A stretch of DNA of 64,000 nucleotides from Brachynemurus nebulosus (lineage: Eukaryota; Arthropoda; Insecta; Neuroptera; Myrmeleontidae): positions 3,869,001-3,933,000 of the forward strand of contig JAPWDM010000024.1 of assembly GCA_035578155.1 (NCBI GenBank), in the 5' to 3' direction. The position numbers and the translations under genes are program-made. Positions 48,200 through 59,800 of the stretch are shown here, piece by piece (the stretch's first letter is position 1; the number at the start of each line of letters is the position of its first letter). The notes under the pieces were generated by a model. That model searched no databases and was not told where the DNA came from. It saw only the letters and a list, made by a program, of their open reading frames with translations.

Positions 48200-48890
48200 T
48201 ACCTCACGTTAACTTTTCCCATAATTCAGTAGTATTTGAGAAGAAATTTACCCAGAATCCTGGAAAACCTAATATAATATAGCCTGTGTTAGCTGCGAAT
48301 TGTTTAGCTTCCCAACAGTAAAAAATTGTCAAAATAAGTTGGCTAGTTAATATCGAAGCTTTTGTGGTCCGAAAGACATTCATTCAGCATTGATAATGTC
48401 AATTTGGGACAGTTTAACATTGTGGAAAAATTTTCAAAATCCATTAAGTAGTTCCTGTTAGACCCTTTTTGGAACCCTAGGATTTAATTGGCCTCACATT
48501 CTTATATAACATAGCCTATGTAAATCTTCAATAGATTAACTTTCCAATAGTGAAGAAATTTTCAAAATCGGTTGAACAATTTACTTTGGATGCTTTTTGG
48601 GTCCCCAAGACCTCGCGGGACTTCATAATCTCATATAACACAGTTTGTGTTAATTTTGAATAGATAAGTCATCGAACAATGAAAAAAATTTCAAAATCGA
48701 TTGGATAGTTCACTTTAAGTGCTTTTTGAATCCCTTTAGGACTCAGAGGACCTCAGGTAATATATTCTATGTTAATCTGGAACAGTTTGGCTTTCTAACA
48801 GTGAAAAAATTTTCAAAATTGGTTCCATACTTTTTGAGTTTACTTCCGATATACAAAGAAATTTTCTCTCTTTATTATATTAGTATAGAT
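48200..48890 (-). repeat. degenerate inverted relative of the 120-bp satellite
   Basis: GTGAAGAAATTTTCAAAATC (48,559), GAAAAAAATTTCAAAATCGA (about 48,680) and GTGAAAAAATTTTCAAAATT (about 48,800) recur every roughly 120 bp. Between them are CTCATATAACA-like, TGTTAAT and GGACCTC/GGGACTT phrases, matching the reverse complement of the unit at 0.8-2.7 kb. The block ends in TTATTATATTAGTATAGATT, an end also found in other dispersed repeats here. Confidence 0.8.
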
Positions 48891-49719
48891 TAATGGCAAT
48901 TTAGCCTGCCAGTTCTAATGTAAGTTTGTATTTTTTTTTAATGGAAATTATTTTGCTCTTCAAAACTATCACTAAAACTCAGATTTTTATTAATTTATTA
49001 TCTCGTATTTTTGAATAATTGCTTTTTGAAAAGTCATACTTTTCAAATTTATGCTAAGGGGTACGGCGTATTGTCGAGAACTTCTACTGTATTAAAAGTG
49101 GATAAATTTAACTAAAAATAATTTTTTTGTCATTAAACCGCCTTTTTTGTTTCAATTCAACTACATATTAAAACATTTTAAGCTAATGAAAATGTTAATG
49201 TTATAAATATATACAACATATACTACTTTTAAAAATACGTAAAATTATTACGAATGTTCTCATCATATTACACTTTTTAACTAAGAGCTTTTTATGATGA
49301 GTACACCATATCACGTTTTGGTACTTACATAATCATGTGGGTTACTCGTACTTTAACCACTTTAACGTACATCTACTTTAAAATATCAACACGTATCTTT
49401 ATTTATGTAGCATAAAATATTAAATGATGTCGTTTTTATATTTACAGACACCTAATCATTCATACGTACTCGCAGTCGGTTATAAAAGTTTACTATAAAT
49501 TTTCTTTAGAAGATAAAACTGTAACATCATTAATTTAAACAGAGACAATAATTTATTACAGATGTCTGTCTAAAAGGAAAATGGATCAGATGCCGCATAA
49601 AAATTGGTTTTTAACAGTAAAAATATCACTTAATTTCAACGACATTCAATTTTACTTATGTTTCCGAAACTGACTTAAGGTTGTAAATTCTTAATGGAAA
49701 CACTTACCGTAAAACCATC
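48891..49719. other. AT-rich non-coding stretch
   Basis: I see no gene or clear repeat. Confidence 0.6.
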
Positions 49720-49721
49720 TA

Positions 49722-50195
49722 GACCCGGACACTTTTTTACATTTTGTGGTAGTTTTATGTTTAATACATGTTTCCTTCATAGATGTCACCAATAAAAGTA
49801 TTACCATTAGAAAGAGCGTATATTATTCGTTATATCCTTGACCCATTTGTTTCATTATAAGTAAAAATAGAAAAAAAAAAATTAGTAAGTGTCCGGGTCT
49901 ACACCCCAAATCCATCTTGACCCGAACACTTACTTAAATAATGTAATAACCTCTCCCGTCGGGGTTAGGATAGTGTTTTATATCGTCTGATGTCCTTGAA
50001 CCTGTCAAAGCCTTCAAAGCAGTTTGTGGGAAGAGAGAGGGGTCAACACATAGTATGCCTCTCTATGAAGTAAACATGCGATACCAGAAGGAGGCATAAA
50101 CCGCGTAAATCTGGCGAGAATATAACGTATGAATGGTGGAAATTACAGCCAGTGCGAATCGCGGCCATAGTGTAATAAACTGATGTGTCCGGGTC
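49722..50195. mobile_element. two joined small elements with GACCCGGACAC ends
   Basis: GACCCGGACACTT (49,722) is mirrored by AAGTGTCCGGGTC (ending 49,899), with TA on both sides. Next GACCCGAACACTT (49,919) is mirrored by TGTGTCCGGGTC (ending 50,195), followed by TA. Either two elements lie side by side or a short one is nested in a 474-bp one. TA flanks fit mariner-like transposition. Non-coding. Confidence 0.8.
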
Positions 50196-51396
50196 TAAAC
50201 AGATATATGTATATAGCATGTATTTTTTTTATATAGATTGTTTATTCTCTTTGTAATACACGTCATGAATTTTCTTTCTCTGTTTAGGACAACTTTTCTT
50301 ATCTTCTCTAATTTTTTTGACTTAAGGCAATAATAGCCTTTTTGTAATAAGTAAATTTGGTCTATATTGTTAAATATATCTATTTGTTTTCGTATGACGT
50401 CATAAATACTTTACAATGTAGTTATTTACGACAAACGATTTTTAACTACGTTTAAATTAGTTAGAACGAAATGCATAAAATTTTTATTGCGATTACTAAA
50501 AAAAAAAGCTTAACGAACGATACGCTCATTTTTATGCTAATTTTATACGAATGGCAGCTAGATGTGAGCTAGAACCATAACAAGTTTAATTTATAAAAAA
50601 AGGATGTACGTATATAATTTCTGTTAACAATTATAGTATTTACTCTCTCACTAATATAAAATTCAATTGTTCTGTTTGTAATGACAGTATTATATATATT
50701 GTTCCCCCATTTTAGAATGATTTATTACATTTATTTTGTATAGAACAAAATATAAAAGAAGGGTACAAGAAAGAACTATGCAAATTTTATATAAGAGTAA
50801 AAACAAAGTTTGAAAAGTTATACTGAATTGTATTAATAAGTATTTGTAGGAAACCTGTTAGAAACCTTTAATAGGTATAAGTTTCTTTTACTACATCTGT
50901 ACATGAATTTCTTATATAGTATTGATATAAATAAAAATATCATTATTTAAGACTGTAACACTTGTTAACTATAGGTATTATAAGGAAGTTCTTTTCAAAG
51001 AAAAAACAAATCTATAACTTAAATCAGTTGAATAAATTTAATCAGCTTTAAACTATTTCTTCCGGAATTATGGAAAATAAAAGGAAAGGAAATTTGTTTG
51101 CATCAAAATAAACTTTGTTGAAGTAGCAATGACAGAAGCTAGAATTTTTTCTTCTGATAATAAAACCGTTTATCTGTACGAAATGTTTTTAAACTTCGAT
51201 AACTATTTTGAAAAAATAATTTGGTGAAATAACTTTATATGGATTCCGTTGCCCAAATGTCGCTGTGTCTAGCTAAAAATCTGCTAAATTGTGAATTGTT
51301 ATTGTTAATGGGTATATGTGCATTTTTTATTATAAAATAAAAATTTTTTTAAAGTAGCCTGCTAAAAGTTTTTCGGACCATCACCTCCATAATATA
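50196..51396. other. AT-rich non-coding stretch
   Basis: I see no gene, inverted repeat or tandem repeat of note. Confidence 0.6.
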
Positions 51397-51683
51397 GTTT
51401 TATCGAAACTTCAATTAGATGCATTTTAATATTAACGTAATATTTTATAATACTTAATTACCCTTTTAATTGGACCACGTAATTCATTCAAGCCCTAAAC
51501 TGCGTAACCACTGTTGCATCATCTATTTCATTTATGGAATTTTGCATAACTCAAGTAGTGACAAAAAAAATTTAAATAAAATTACTAAAAAACAAAATTA
51601 CTTTGATAAAATCCACTATATTTTTGTTTAATGTGTGAAGGCGTTTTCAAACATTACGGCCATTAACGAATATTCGTTATGTA
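51397..51683 (+). repeat. 285-bp repeat, inverted copy at 63,722-64,000
   Basis: From GAAACTTCAATTAGATGCAT to CGGCCATTAACGAATATTC the sequence equals the reverse complement of the window's last 279 bases with few differences (about 97% by eye). Non-coding. The second copy runs off the window. Confidence 0.9.
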
Positions 51684-52574
51684 AATTTAATATGTAATTA
51701 TCACAATTATAAAATTGTGCGAGTTTAAAATAACAATTTGTTCAAGAACTTGTCCTAAAATTCGTAAACTGAATCTACCACCAGAGTGAAACAATCAATA
51801 GAAAATAACTAGATTTTGAGATAAGGATTAATAAGAGGTAATATTTTTTGGAGTGACTTTTAGAAAATGTTATATTTGCAGTCCTTATATATACTAAATT
51901 AATAAAAGGAATTATATTTGTTTAACATAGATAAAAATAGAACCCCAGGTTCCGTTTTTACCTACACCCTATTTTAATTGTCTATTACATACTAGTTAAT
52001 GGTAATAATAATTGGTAGTCCAAGAACCCAGTATAAAAAATATGGCTCATTTTCTTGTGAATGAAACTCAGAGAATATAATATTAACTATGACAAAAGTG
52101 AGTTCTCAGAAATGTCTTGCTCAGGGAAATTTCATTTCCGGTCCAAGCATGTTACCTTCCATTTGGATAAATACGAGTGATACCAACCTATAATGTTTCA
52201 ATTGTAAAAAATTTTACGTTTCAGTGTAAAATCTTTTTTTTTTTTTTTGGCCCAACTTACAATTAGTGGGAACCTTCGATATCGGACATTTAATTAACAC
52301 GAAACTAAAGATAGTGTGTCCTTCACAAACAATAAATTTGTTTGTTTTATGAAAATCTATTGCGTTTACTGTCCTGTCTTTGCTAGTTAATAGTTTTTCA
52401 GTTAAATTGCTTTTAAGAAACAAATTTGAGTTGATGAAAACACAAGTTTGCCCAGGAAAATAGAATGTAATACGGTAAAACAATTTCATGAATAAAATAA
52501 GTTAGTATAATTTATATTATTATTTAATATTCTGTTATTATAGTTTTAAAACCAGTTAAATTTAGCAATCAAAG
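51684..52574. other. AT-rich non-coding stretch
   Basis: A 91-codon frame on the minus strand (52,214-52,489) has no recognisable features and I do not support it as a gene. Confidence 0.5.
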
Positions 52575-53086
52575 CTTCTCTATTATATAATAGCGGTACC
52601 CGCAACGTTGTACCCGTGACGCATTGTTATAAACTCAATGAGAAGTATATACACGTAAGTGTATTATACAGAACTTGCATAGAACAATAATTTTTGGGAA
52701 CGAGACATTTTCCCGGAGTAAAGGTTATTTTGGATGTTGACATAATCATACCAAATTTCATCAAAATCCGTCCAATAGTTTTTGCGTAATGTGTGCACAT
52801 GCTCAGAATCGTTTTTCTGTTTTCCCGTAGGAATGAGATATTTTCCCGGAATAAAAAGTATCCTAGATGTTGACCCAGGTAATAAGTTATCATCACAACA
52901 AATTTCATTAAAATCCATTCAATAGTTTTTGCGTGATGCGTGAACAGACAGACAGACAAAAATTTTAAAAATCACTGTTTTGATATCTACTATATATCGA
53001 TAACTATTTGTAGTATCAGTACAATTTTCAAAAAATATTCCACGTACAGAAATGGTCTCGTTACAGTTTTATTATATGTATAGATT
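52575..53086 (+). repeat. dispersed repeat with GTACCCGCAACG head and CAGACAGACAGAC tail
   Basis: It opens with GCGGTACCCGCAACGTTGTA, has two 143-bp units containing ATTTTCCCGGA, ATGTTGAC, AAATTTCAT and CAATAGTTTTTGCGT, then ACAGACAGACAGAC and the end TTTTATTATATGTATAGATT. It is a degenerate member of the same class as 31,634-33,690. The open frames on the minus strand are by-products. Confidence 0.65.
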
Positions 53087-53370
53087 TTTTTCGCTATAAA
53101 ATACTATTTAGGAATTTAAGGAAGGGTGAGCTCTCCATCTATAATTCAAAAGCAAATCAAATGAAGGTGAAGATTTCGTTATTTACCTAAACATCTGCCT
53201 ATAATTAGTAGCTGTGTTTGATATAATATGTTTACCCTTGTACTCACATATAAAAAATTTCCAGAATGGAGTTCAGCTATTACAGCCACTGTCATAAAGC
53301 GACTTGAGTCCGGGACTACGGCAGAAATTTGTTTTGAGGTCCCTAGAAACCGAAAATAATAATCACTAAA

Positions 53371-53375
<5 letters not shown>

Positions 53376-53448
<73 letters not shown>
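53376..53448. repeat. (TA)n microsatellite
   Basis: About 36 TA units directly before the foldback element at 53,449. Confidence 0.97.
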
Positions 53449-53453
<5 letters not shown>

Positions 53454-53692
53454 TCCTGATGTTCATACGCACTTCGAAAATATGAATACGTTATACAAAA
53501 GCCCTTAAAAAATTTTTAAAAAAGGAAGTAAGTTTACACTTTTCTCCAAAATTCAATAATCAGGGAGATTAAGTGGCGAAGTGAAATGTAGGAGGGGGGA
53601 ACGAAACTTATTTCCTTTTTTAAAAATTTTTAAGGGCTTTTCTATAACTTTTCTATTTAATTTTAGGGGTGCGTATGAACATCAGGATAATT
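53449..53692. mobile_element. 244-bp foldback MITE
   Basis: AATTATCCTGATGTTCATAC at the left and GTATGAACATCAGGATAATT at the right are perfect inverted copies. A second inner pair (AAAAGCCCTTAAAAAATTTT / AAAATTTTTAAGGGCTTTT) deepens the stem. The left end touches a (TA)n array. Non-coding. Confidence 0.9.
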
Positions 53693-54036
53693 AAATTTAT
53701 GGTACTAATTTATTATTATACCAATTATATACCAATTTGGAAATAGATACATCTACTTTAAATTACTCGAAAATGGTATTATTTATCGAAATGTAACAAG
53801 TATACCTTTCTTACGTGGAATTGTCTGAGGAATCATACTGTTAAGAAATTTGTTTAAATAACTTCAAATTAAAAAAGAAAAGACGTGATAACTAACACCT
53901 ACCCAAAATCAGGATTTGATCTTAATAGGATCTATCTAGAGGGATGTATCTCCCGTATTATTGAGTTTCGAAAATTATTAAACCATTATTTTTGAAAGTA
54001 CTATCAGCTCTATCAATTACGGTACATAATTCTGGA

Positions 54037-54038
<2 letters not shown>
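53693..54038. other. non-coding flank
   Basis: I see nothing recognisable here. Confidence 0.5.

Positions 54039-54116
<78 letters not shown>
54039..54116. repeat. (TA)n microsatellite, target of the LTR retrotransposon
   Basis: About 38 TA units that end in ACAT, the target duplication of the element. The other half of the array lies at 63,662-63,721. Confidence 0.97.
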
Positions 54117-54120
<4 letters not shown>

Positions 54121-54848
54121 TGTAATGGTGGCAGGTGTCAGCCGAGAACTTTAGGCAATCAAATTTACACTAATGTAGTGTTGATTGCCTCTATGAAATT
54201 GATTGAGTTTTGGGAACTTATCATGAGCTCAAACCCCAGGTAACGTGGTTGATGTCGCCAACTAGCGGCCGTAACGTGAACTATGTGAGGCCGCCATCAT
54301 TATTGCGATATATTGATTTCTTACACGGAGGGTTGATTTTGTGATTACCCGAACTAAATGATTTTTGACAGAGAATAGCGACCAGCGAACAACGATGAAG
54401 GAGTGGTATGTTGATGCTTCGCGCATCACTCACTCACTCACAATGTGACCTTAGGTAGGGGCAGACGTAATTCTGTTGTGAGTCATAACAAAGATAAAAA
54501 AACAATATTTAAATTAAATTTGTAAAATATTTTTATAATTATTTAAAAAATATAAAATACTTAAAACATAAAATAAATATAAAATATTAAAATAAAACTT
54601 TTTTATTATTTCAAAATACCATATTTAAACTTCTATCGATTAATACAATTTTATTTTGTGATCAATAAATTGTTTCGACGCTAAACACACAACGGAGAGT
54701 AATTCTTCGACAGAACCCGATACCTTTGGAACTTCTATTAATGTGGCATCCAATTTAGCGCTATTTCTGCGTGGGACAACAAGTAACAGTGTTGGGCGCG
54801 AATTTTAAGTAATTTTAAATATAAGCTAAAACCACCCGAACTGTTACA
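54121..54848 (+). repeat. 5' LTR, 728 bp
   Basis: It begins TGTAATGG and ends GTTACA. A hairpin (GGCAATCAA at 54,154, TTGATTGCC at 54,181) lies near the start. A very AT-rich block at 54,480-54,670 ends in AATAAATTG (54,664), a possible polyadenylation signal. The differences from the 3' LTR seen are GTAGG/ATAGG (about 54,456) and CCACCC/CCACTC (about 54,835). Confidence 0.95.
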
Positions 54849-54959
54849 AATATCATTCCAGTGGGAATTGTGTGTTTCGCGTTAAGTGACGTGTACCGAA
54901 AAAGACATAAAATTCTGGAAAAACTTAAGTGACTGAACGGTTACAAAGTGCTCATAACA
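54849..54959 (+). promoter_or_regulatory. leader with no clear primer binding site
   Basis: A TGG that could start a tRNA-complementary site appears only 13 nt after the LTR (TGGGAATTGTGTG at 54,862). I could not match it to a tRNA. TTGGGCGCG near the LTR's right side resembles part of a Lys-type site but is inside both LTRs. Confidence 0.35.
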
Positions 54960-56828
54960 ATGGAAGCACACGCTGCTGATAATCCAAAACCGTTAACGCT
55001 CGCTGATTATAGTTTTATTGGTGCGAATCTGGCAACATCTACACCCAGAAACAATGTCGTGTCCGACGATGAAACAACATACATCGACTCCATGGAAGTT
55101 TTGGTTCCCGAATCTCCGAAATCAGATCCTGAAATCACACCACCTAATCCAGAGGCTATTGCTGTGCCGAATACCAGTGGGTCTTCATCGGCGGATTCTG
55201 GTGCCGTACTTTCAACTTCAGACCGATCAGCCGACTCCAGCAGTGGTCCAAAAGGTGATACTAATCCTACTACTGATATCACAGGTTTGATATATTCATT
55301 TCAACAAATTATGTTATCTAAATTTAGTGAACAAAATGATAATTTTAATACAAAACTCGACCAAAACATTAAGGAGTTGAGTAATAATTTTAATGCCAAA
55401 CTTGACCTAAACAATAGGGAGTTGAGTGCTTTAAATTCGAAGTTTGACGCCAAGTTTGACGAATTCAGTGTCAAAATTAACGCTCGTTTTGAGAGTGAAC
55501 GTAAAGAAATTTTGAGTTTAATTAATACACAGAACTTAAAAATTGATAATGTTAAAGCAGAAATAAGTACAAATTTAGACAATGTAAGTTCTGACTTGAA
55601 GGAGGAAATTCGTTCAAATAATATAAGCTGTGTGTCAAAAAATGAGTCAATTAAGAATCAACTGATTGCTTTTTCAGCAGACACGGTAAATAAATTTTCA
55701 ACAATTGACTCGAATTTAGAAAAACATGATGAGCGAATTTCTTCACTTAATGAAAAAGTTAATGTTTTAGAAGGTCACTTGGTACAGCCAGTTAACCAAA
55801 ATGATTGCTCACATTTACATAATTTTTCTATCGGTAATATTTCACTGGTGAGGGGTGACCCTTATTTTGTAGATATTTTCCGAAACAATATTCAAAATTT
55901 TCATCCTGTAGATTTTATAAATGCATTAGAAACATGGTTTAGCCAAAATAATTTTTCGGAATTTCAAAAAATTAAATTCGCACAGAGCAAACTAGATACT
56001 AACGTTAAACGATTATTTTCACTTGTTGAAAATAATATCACAACTTTCATAGACTTCAAAATTTGGTTCCTTGAGTCCTTCTGGAACGAGGGCATACAAA
56101 GTAAAATTTTAATTGACTTTCATACCAATAAAGGTCAAAGATCCCCTAGGAAAAATCGTTTTGTGTCACATTTAACTTATTGGCACGGGTTAACTAAACA
56201 TTTGGAACCAAAAATGAGTGACAAACAGTTTATTAGAATTTTAATCAGGCATTTCCCTATTTTGGTACGTAGATCGTTAATGAATTGTAACACGCTACAG
56301 GAATTAAAAGAGGCTCTAGATGAATTTGATCGCAATGATTCCGACCCAGATATAAATAATTTTAATAATGTGAATCGTAACAATTTTAATAATAATTTTA
56401 ACAATCAACCAAGTAGTGGTTCAACTGCAAATTTTTCTAATAACAGAATTAATAATAATAACACTAATTTTAGATCTAATAATAATTCTGGTAATAACGT
56501 TAATACATCCTCTGATCGTGTTAGTAACAATAACAATCGTTTTAATACAAACAACGCAAATAATAACAATAGTCGTAGTTTTTCTAATAGAAATTTTAAC
56601 GATCGTCGTAACAATCGCAGTCCTAATCAGAATCGGCGAGATAGGGATCATCGTAATTTCCCTCCTGAAAATAACGAACCTCTGTCCGGTGGTTGCGTCA
56701 ATTCGGTCAACGTTCAAAGTTTACCCAATTCTGGATCAGCCTCTAATTCTATTGTAACACCAGGCACCTCCTCGGTCCCTCTTGGCGAGCCAAATAGTGC
56801 CATTATTTTTAACAATCAGGAAAACTAA
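54960..56828 (+). CDS. gag: Gag, structural protein of the intact LTR element
   Basis: This is a 622-codon frame. The first ATG in the frame is at 54,960 (an upstream GTG is not used as a start in animals). Residues 1-100 are Ser/Pro/Thr-rich and acidic, probably disordered. About residues 115-280 form long heptad-like repeats (NFNTKLDQNIKELSNNFNAK and following), a probable coiled coil for multimerisation. About 290-460 contain the capsid-like domain, with HPVDFINALETWF, KIKFAQSKLD and FKIWFLESFW, then LIDFHTN and RFVSHLTYWH, the order of a Retrotrans_gag domain. The tail is Asn-rich with Arg clusters (NRNFNDRRNNRSPNQNRRDR) and no CCHC knuckle, so RNA binding probably depends on basic residues. 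The frame overlaps pol by 16 nt. Confidence 0.93.
   Translation: MEAHAADNPKPLTLADYSFIGANLATSTPRNNVVSDDETTYIDSMEVLVPESPKSDPEITPPNPEAIAVPNTSGSSSADSGAVLSTSDRSADSSSGPKGDTNPTTDITGLIYSFQQIMLSKFSEQNDNFNTKLDQNIKELSNNFNAKLDLNNRELSALNSKFDAKFDEFSVKINARFESERKEILSLINTQNLKIDNVKAEISTNLDNVSSDLKEEIRSNNISCVSKNESIKNQLIAFSADTVNKFSTIDSNLEKHDERISSLNEKVNVLEGHLVQPVNQNDCSHLHNFSIGNISLVRGDPYFVDIFRNNIQNFHPVDFINALETWFSQNNFSEFQKIKFAQSKLDTNVKRLFSLVENNITTFIDFKIWFLESFWNEGIQSKILIDFHTNKGQRSPRKNRFVSHLTYWHGLTKHLEPKMSDKQFIRILIRHFPILVRRSLMNCNTLQELKEALDEFDRNDSDPDINNFNNVNRNNFNNNFNNQPSSGSTANFSNNRINNNNTNFRSNNNSGNNVNTSSDRVSNNNNRFNTNNANNNNSRSFSNRNFNDRRNNRSPNQNRRDRDHRNFPPENNEPLSGGCVNSVNVQSLPNSGSASNSIVTPGTSSVPLGEPNSAIIFNNQEN
56813..56828 (+). 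promoter_or_regulatory. gag-pol overlap, candidate -1 frameshift site
   Basis: The pol frame opens after a TAA at 56,810-56,812 and gag ends with TAA at 56,826-56,828. Pol is in the -1 frame relative to gag and has no ATG in its first 80 codons. The overlap holds GGAAAAC (56,819-56,825, read G GAA AAC) directly before the gag stop, a plausible but not canonical slippery heptamer. Confidence 0.65.
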
Positions 56829-59800
56829 ATTCTTCCTGCTTACCGGTTGTACCGGATAATGCGGGTAATGATCACCCTAAAGTTGACTTAAAAACAACTG
56901 AAAATATTTCACTGTCCAATTTATCAAATTCAATATATATTGAGTGTCCCGTAATAGTTCAAGAAGATTTTGATTTTTGCAATACTTTTATTTGTAATAC
57001 ATTGTCTGGTGGTTTAATAGAAGATTTGTTAGAAGATTTACATTCACCATCGTCAGCAATGCATGGTACCTCTGGCAGTAATGTTTTGCCAATTATTAAA
57101 TTACAATATTTCGATGATACAGTCTCAGCTCTGATCGATTCCGGGAGCAACGTGACGGCGTTAAGTAGTAATGCTTTTTTAAGACTAAACAAATTGTGTC
57201 ATGATAAAACTGATAAGCTGCTTCCACTTATACCGACCCCTAAATGCCAAATAGTGACGGCTACGGGCAAAAAGTCGAAGCCTATCAGCTCACAAGTTTA
57301 TGTCGAATTTGAGTGTTCCGGAAAATATTTACCTTTGAACTGTCTTGTCATGGAAGGATTAAACCACGAATGTATCATTGGATGTGATTTTATGGAAAGG
57401 CATAGGGCAAAAATCGATTTTGATAAGGCCGTTTTTCTTTTTTCACTAGATAATAATAATGTAGTTTCAGTACCTTTTCAAGATGGTAGTAATCTTTCTG
57501 AACCACACTATAGTAATACAAATAATTTAAATAGAATTGAATATTTTAAATTGAATTTGGACAGTGAAGAATTTTATAATATCAATAATGTCAATTATGG
57601 GAACCCTAATAATGATAAGATTTTTACAAGTGTTGAGGAGATACGTGATCATGTCTCATCGATTGATCACCTCCCTGATGAAGATAAAGAACGCTTATTT
57701 CTCTTATTGTATGAATTTAGGAGTATTTTTTCAAAAAAACCGGGTAAAGCTAAGAATTTTGTATGTAAATTTAAAATTAAGGAGCACGTACCCTTTACTT
57801 CCAAGAGTTACCCGATACCATATTCAAAACTTCCCGCAGTTCAGGCTGAATTACAAAGAATGATAGATTATCAGATTGTAGAAAGAGCGTATTCAGATTT
57901 TGTTAATCCCATTCATTGTGTGTTTAAAAAAGATGGAAGGGTTAGAATCGTACTCGATTCGCGGGGGGTGAACCATTTGATTTCGTCAGATCGTGAATGT
58001 CCGGTATCAATTGAATACGTGTTAGGTAAATTTCAAAATAAACGTATTTTCTCATCTATCGATCTAACTTCCGGATATTGGCAAGTGCCATTACACCCTG
58101 ACTGTCGTAAATATACAGCGTTCCTGATTAACGGCAAGTGTTATCAGTTTAAGCGTCTTCCATTTGGACTTAATTTGGCCGTGGGTATGTTCCAAAAATG
58201 TCTCGACCAAGCTCTTGGTAATGATGTTCGTGATTTTTGTCAAGTATTTGTAGACGATATTGTAATTTGTTCACCCGATGTAGAATCTCATTTTGAACAT
58301 ATTCAAATTATTTTAAATAAATTAGCTTCGGCTGGCTTAACTGTAAATTTTGCAAAATGCGAGTTCTTTAAGAAGGAACTTAGATTTCTGGGGCACCTTA
58401 TAGATTCTAAAGGTGTCAGAATGGATAATGAAAAACTCGCAGCTATTTCTAAAATAAAGCCCCCGAAGAATGTTAAAGAACTACAGTCGGTTTTAGGTCT
58501 TTTTAATTTCTATCGTCGTTTCTTTGACAAGTTTAGTTATCTCACTGCCAAATTATCTCATTTACTCAAAAAGGGTGCTAAATGGAGTTGGGGTCCGGAT
58601 GAACAAGATACTTTTGATGCACTTAAAAACCGTTTCAAAGAGTCCGTAGCACTATATTACCCTAATTTTAACAAACCATTTTATATCGATTGCGACTCTT
58701 CGGGCTACGCTATAGCAGGTTATTTGTACCAGTTGGATGATGACGGTAATCATTTGCCAATTAGCTATGTTTCCAGAAGCCTAACTACCTCTGAGAGAAA
58801 ATTTTCTATCTCTGAACTTGAGTTATTGTCTGTGGTTTTTAGTTTCCAAAGGTTTCGTACCTACGTTTTAGGGCATCGTGTTATTCTCCGTACCGATCAC
58901 AGGGCTTTGTCTTTCCTTCGAAATGCTAAAATTGTTAGCAATAGACTTTTACGATGGTTTCTGTCACTTAGTGATTTCAATTTCGAGATTGAATATATAA
59001 GTGGTAAAGAAAATTTTGTAGCCGATCTTTTATCTCGAAAAACTGTATCTGAAAGTGAAACCAGTATATCCGAACACCAAAATCCCGAAATCAATACCAT
59101 ATCTGATTTTAATTATGACTCTGAGTCCGGAAGCACGTTGTCAGAAAATGAGTGTGCACAGAGCTTTACATCGTGTAGTATAAAATTAGATTTCAGTCGT
59201 TCTAAGTTCAATAACCTTTTAAAAAATATACATACGTATCAATCAAATGATACATACTGCTCTGATATTATAAATAGGATAGATGATTGCAACGACACTT
59301 TCAAAGTGCATAATAACATTCTTTTTCACAAAAATATATGTCCACCATTTAATTGGCAAGTGGTTATACCCGAAGCAATTTTACATGATGTCATAAATTT
59401 TTACCATAAATCATCGGGTCATTTTGGAACTAAAAAATGTACGTATCTAATTAATCAGTACTTTTACCTACCAAATATGTACAGTAAAGTTAAGGCATTC
59501 GTTGAAAGATGTGTTATTTGTCAGAAGTGCAAAGTTCCGAATCAATATTCGGAGGGCCCTTTACAGAACGTGATCTCAAATAAGGCATTAAGTCATGTAT
59601 TTGCTGATTTGTATGGTCCTCTTCCTCGCGGTAAATTTGGGTTTAATATGATCCTAGCTTTCAAAGATAATTTTACGAAGTATCTTAAATTATATCCCCT
59701 TAAGGGAGCTTCTTCTAAACAATGCGTAAAAAGGGTACTTAGAAACTTTATACCGGAAGTTGGAAGGATGGAAACTTTAATTACGGACCATGGAACTCAA

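Noticed and set aside
52627..52959. 110-codon minus-strand frame
   Set aside because: It covers two tandem units of a dispersed repeat. The peptide simply repeats with the DNA.
56405..56757. Several 70-113-codon frames on both strands inside gag
   Set aside because: They are by-products of the Asn-codon-rich tail of gag (AAT repeats) read in other frames.
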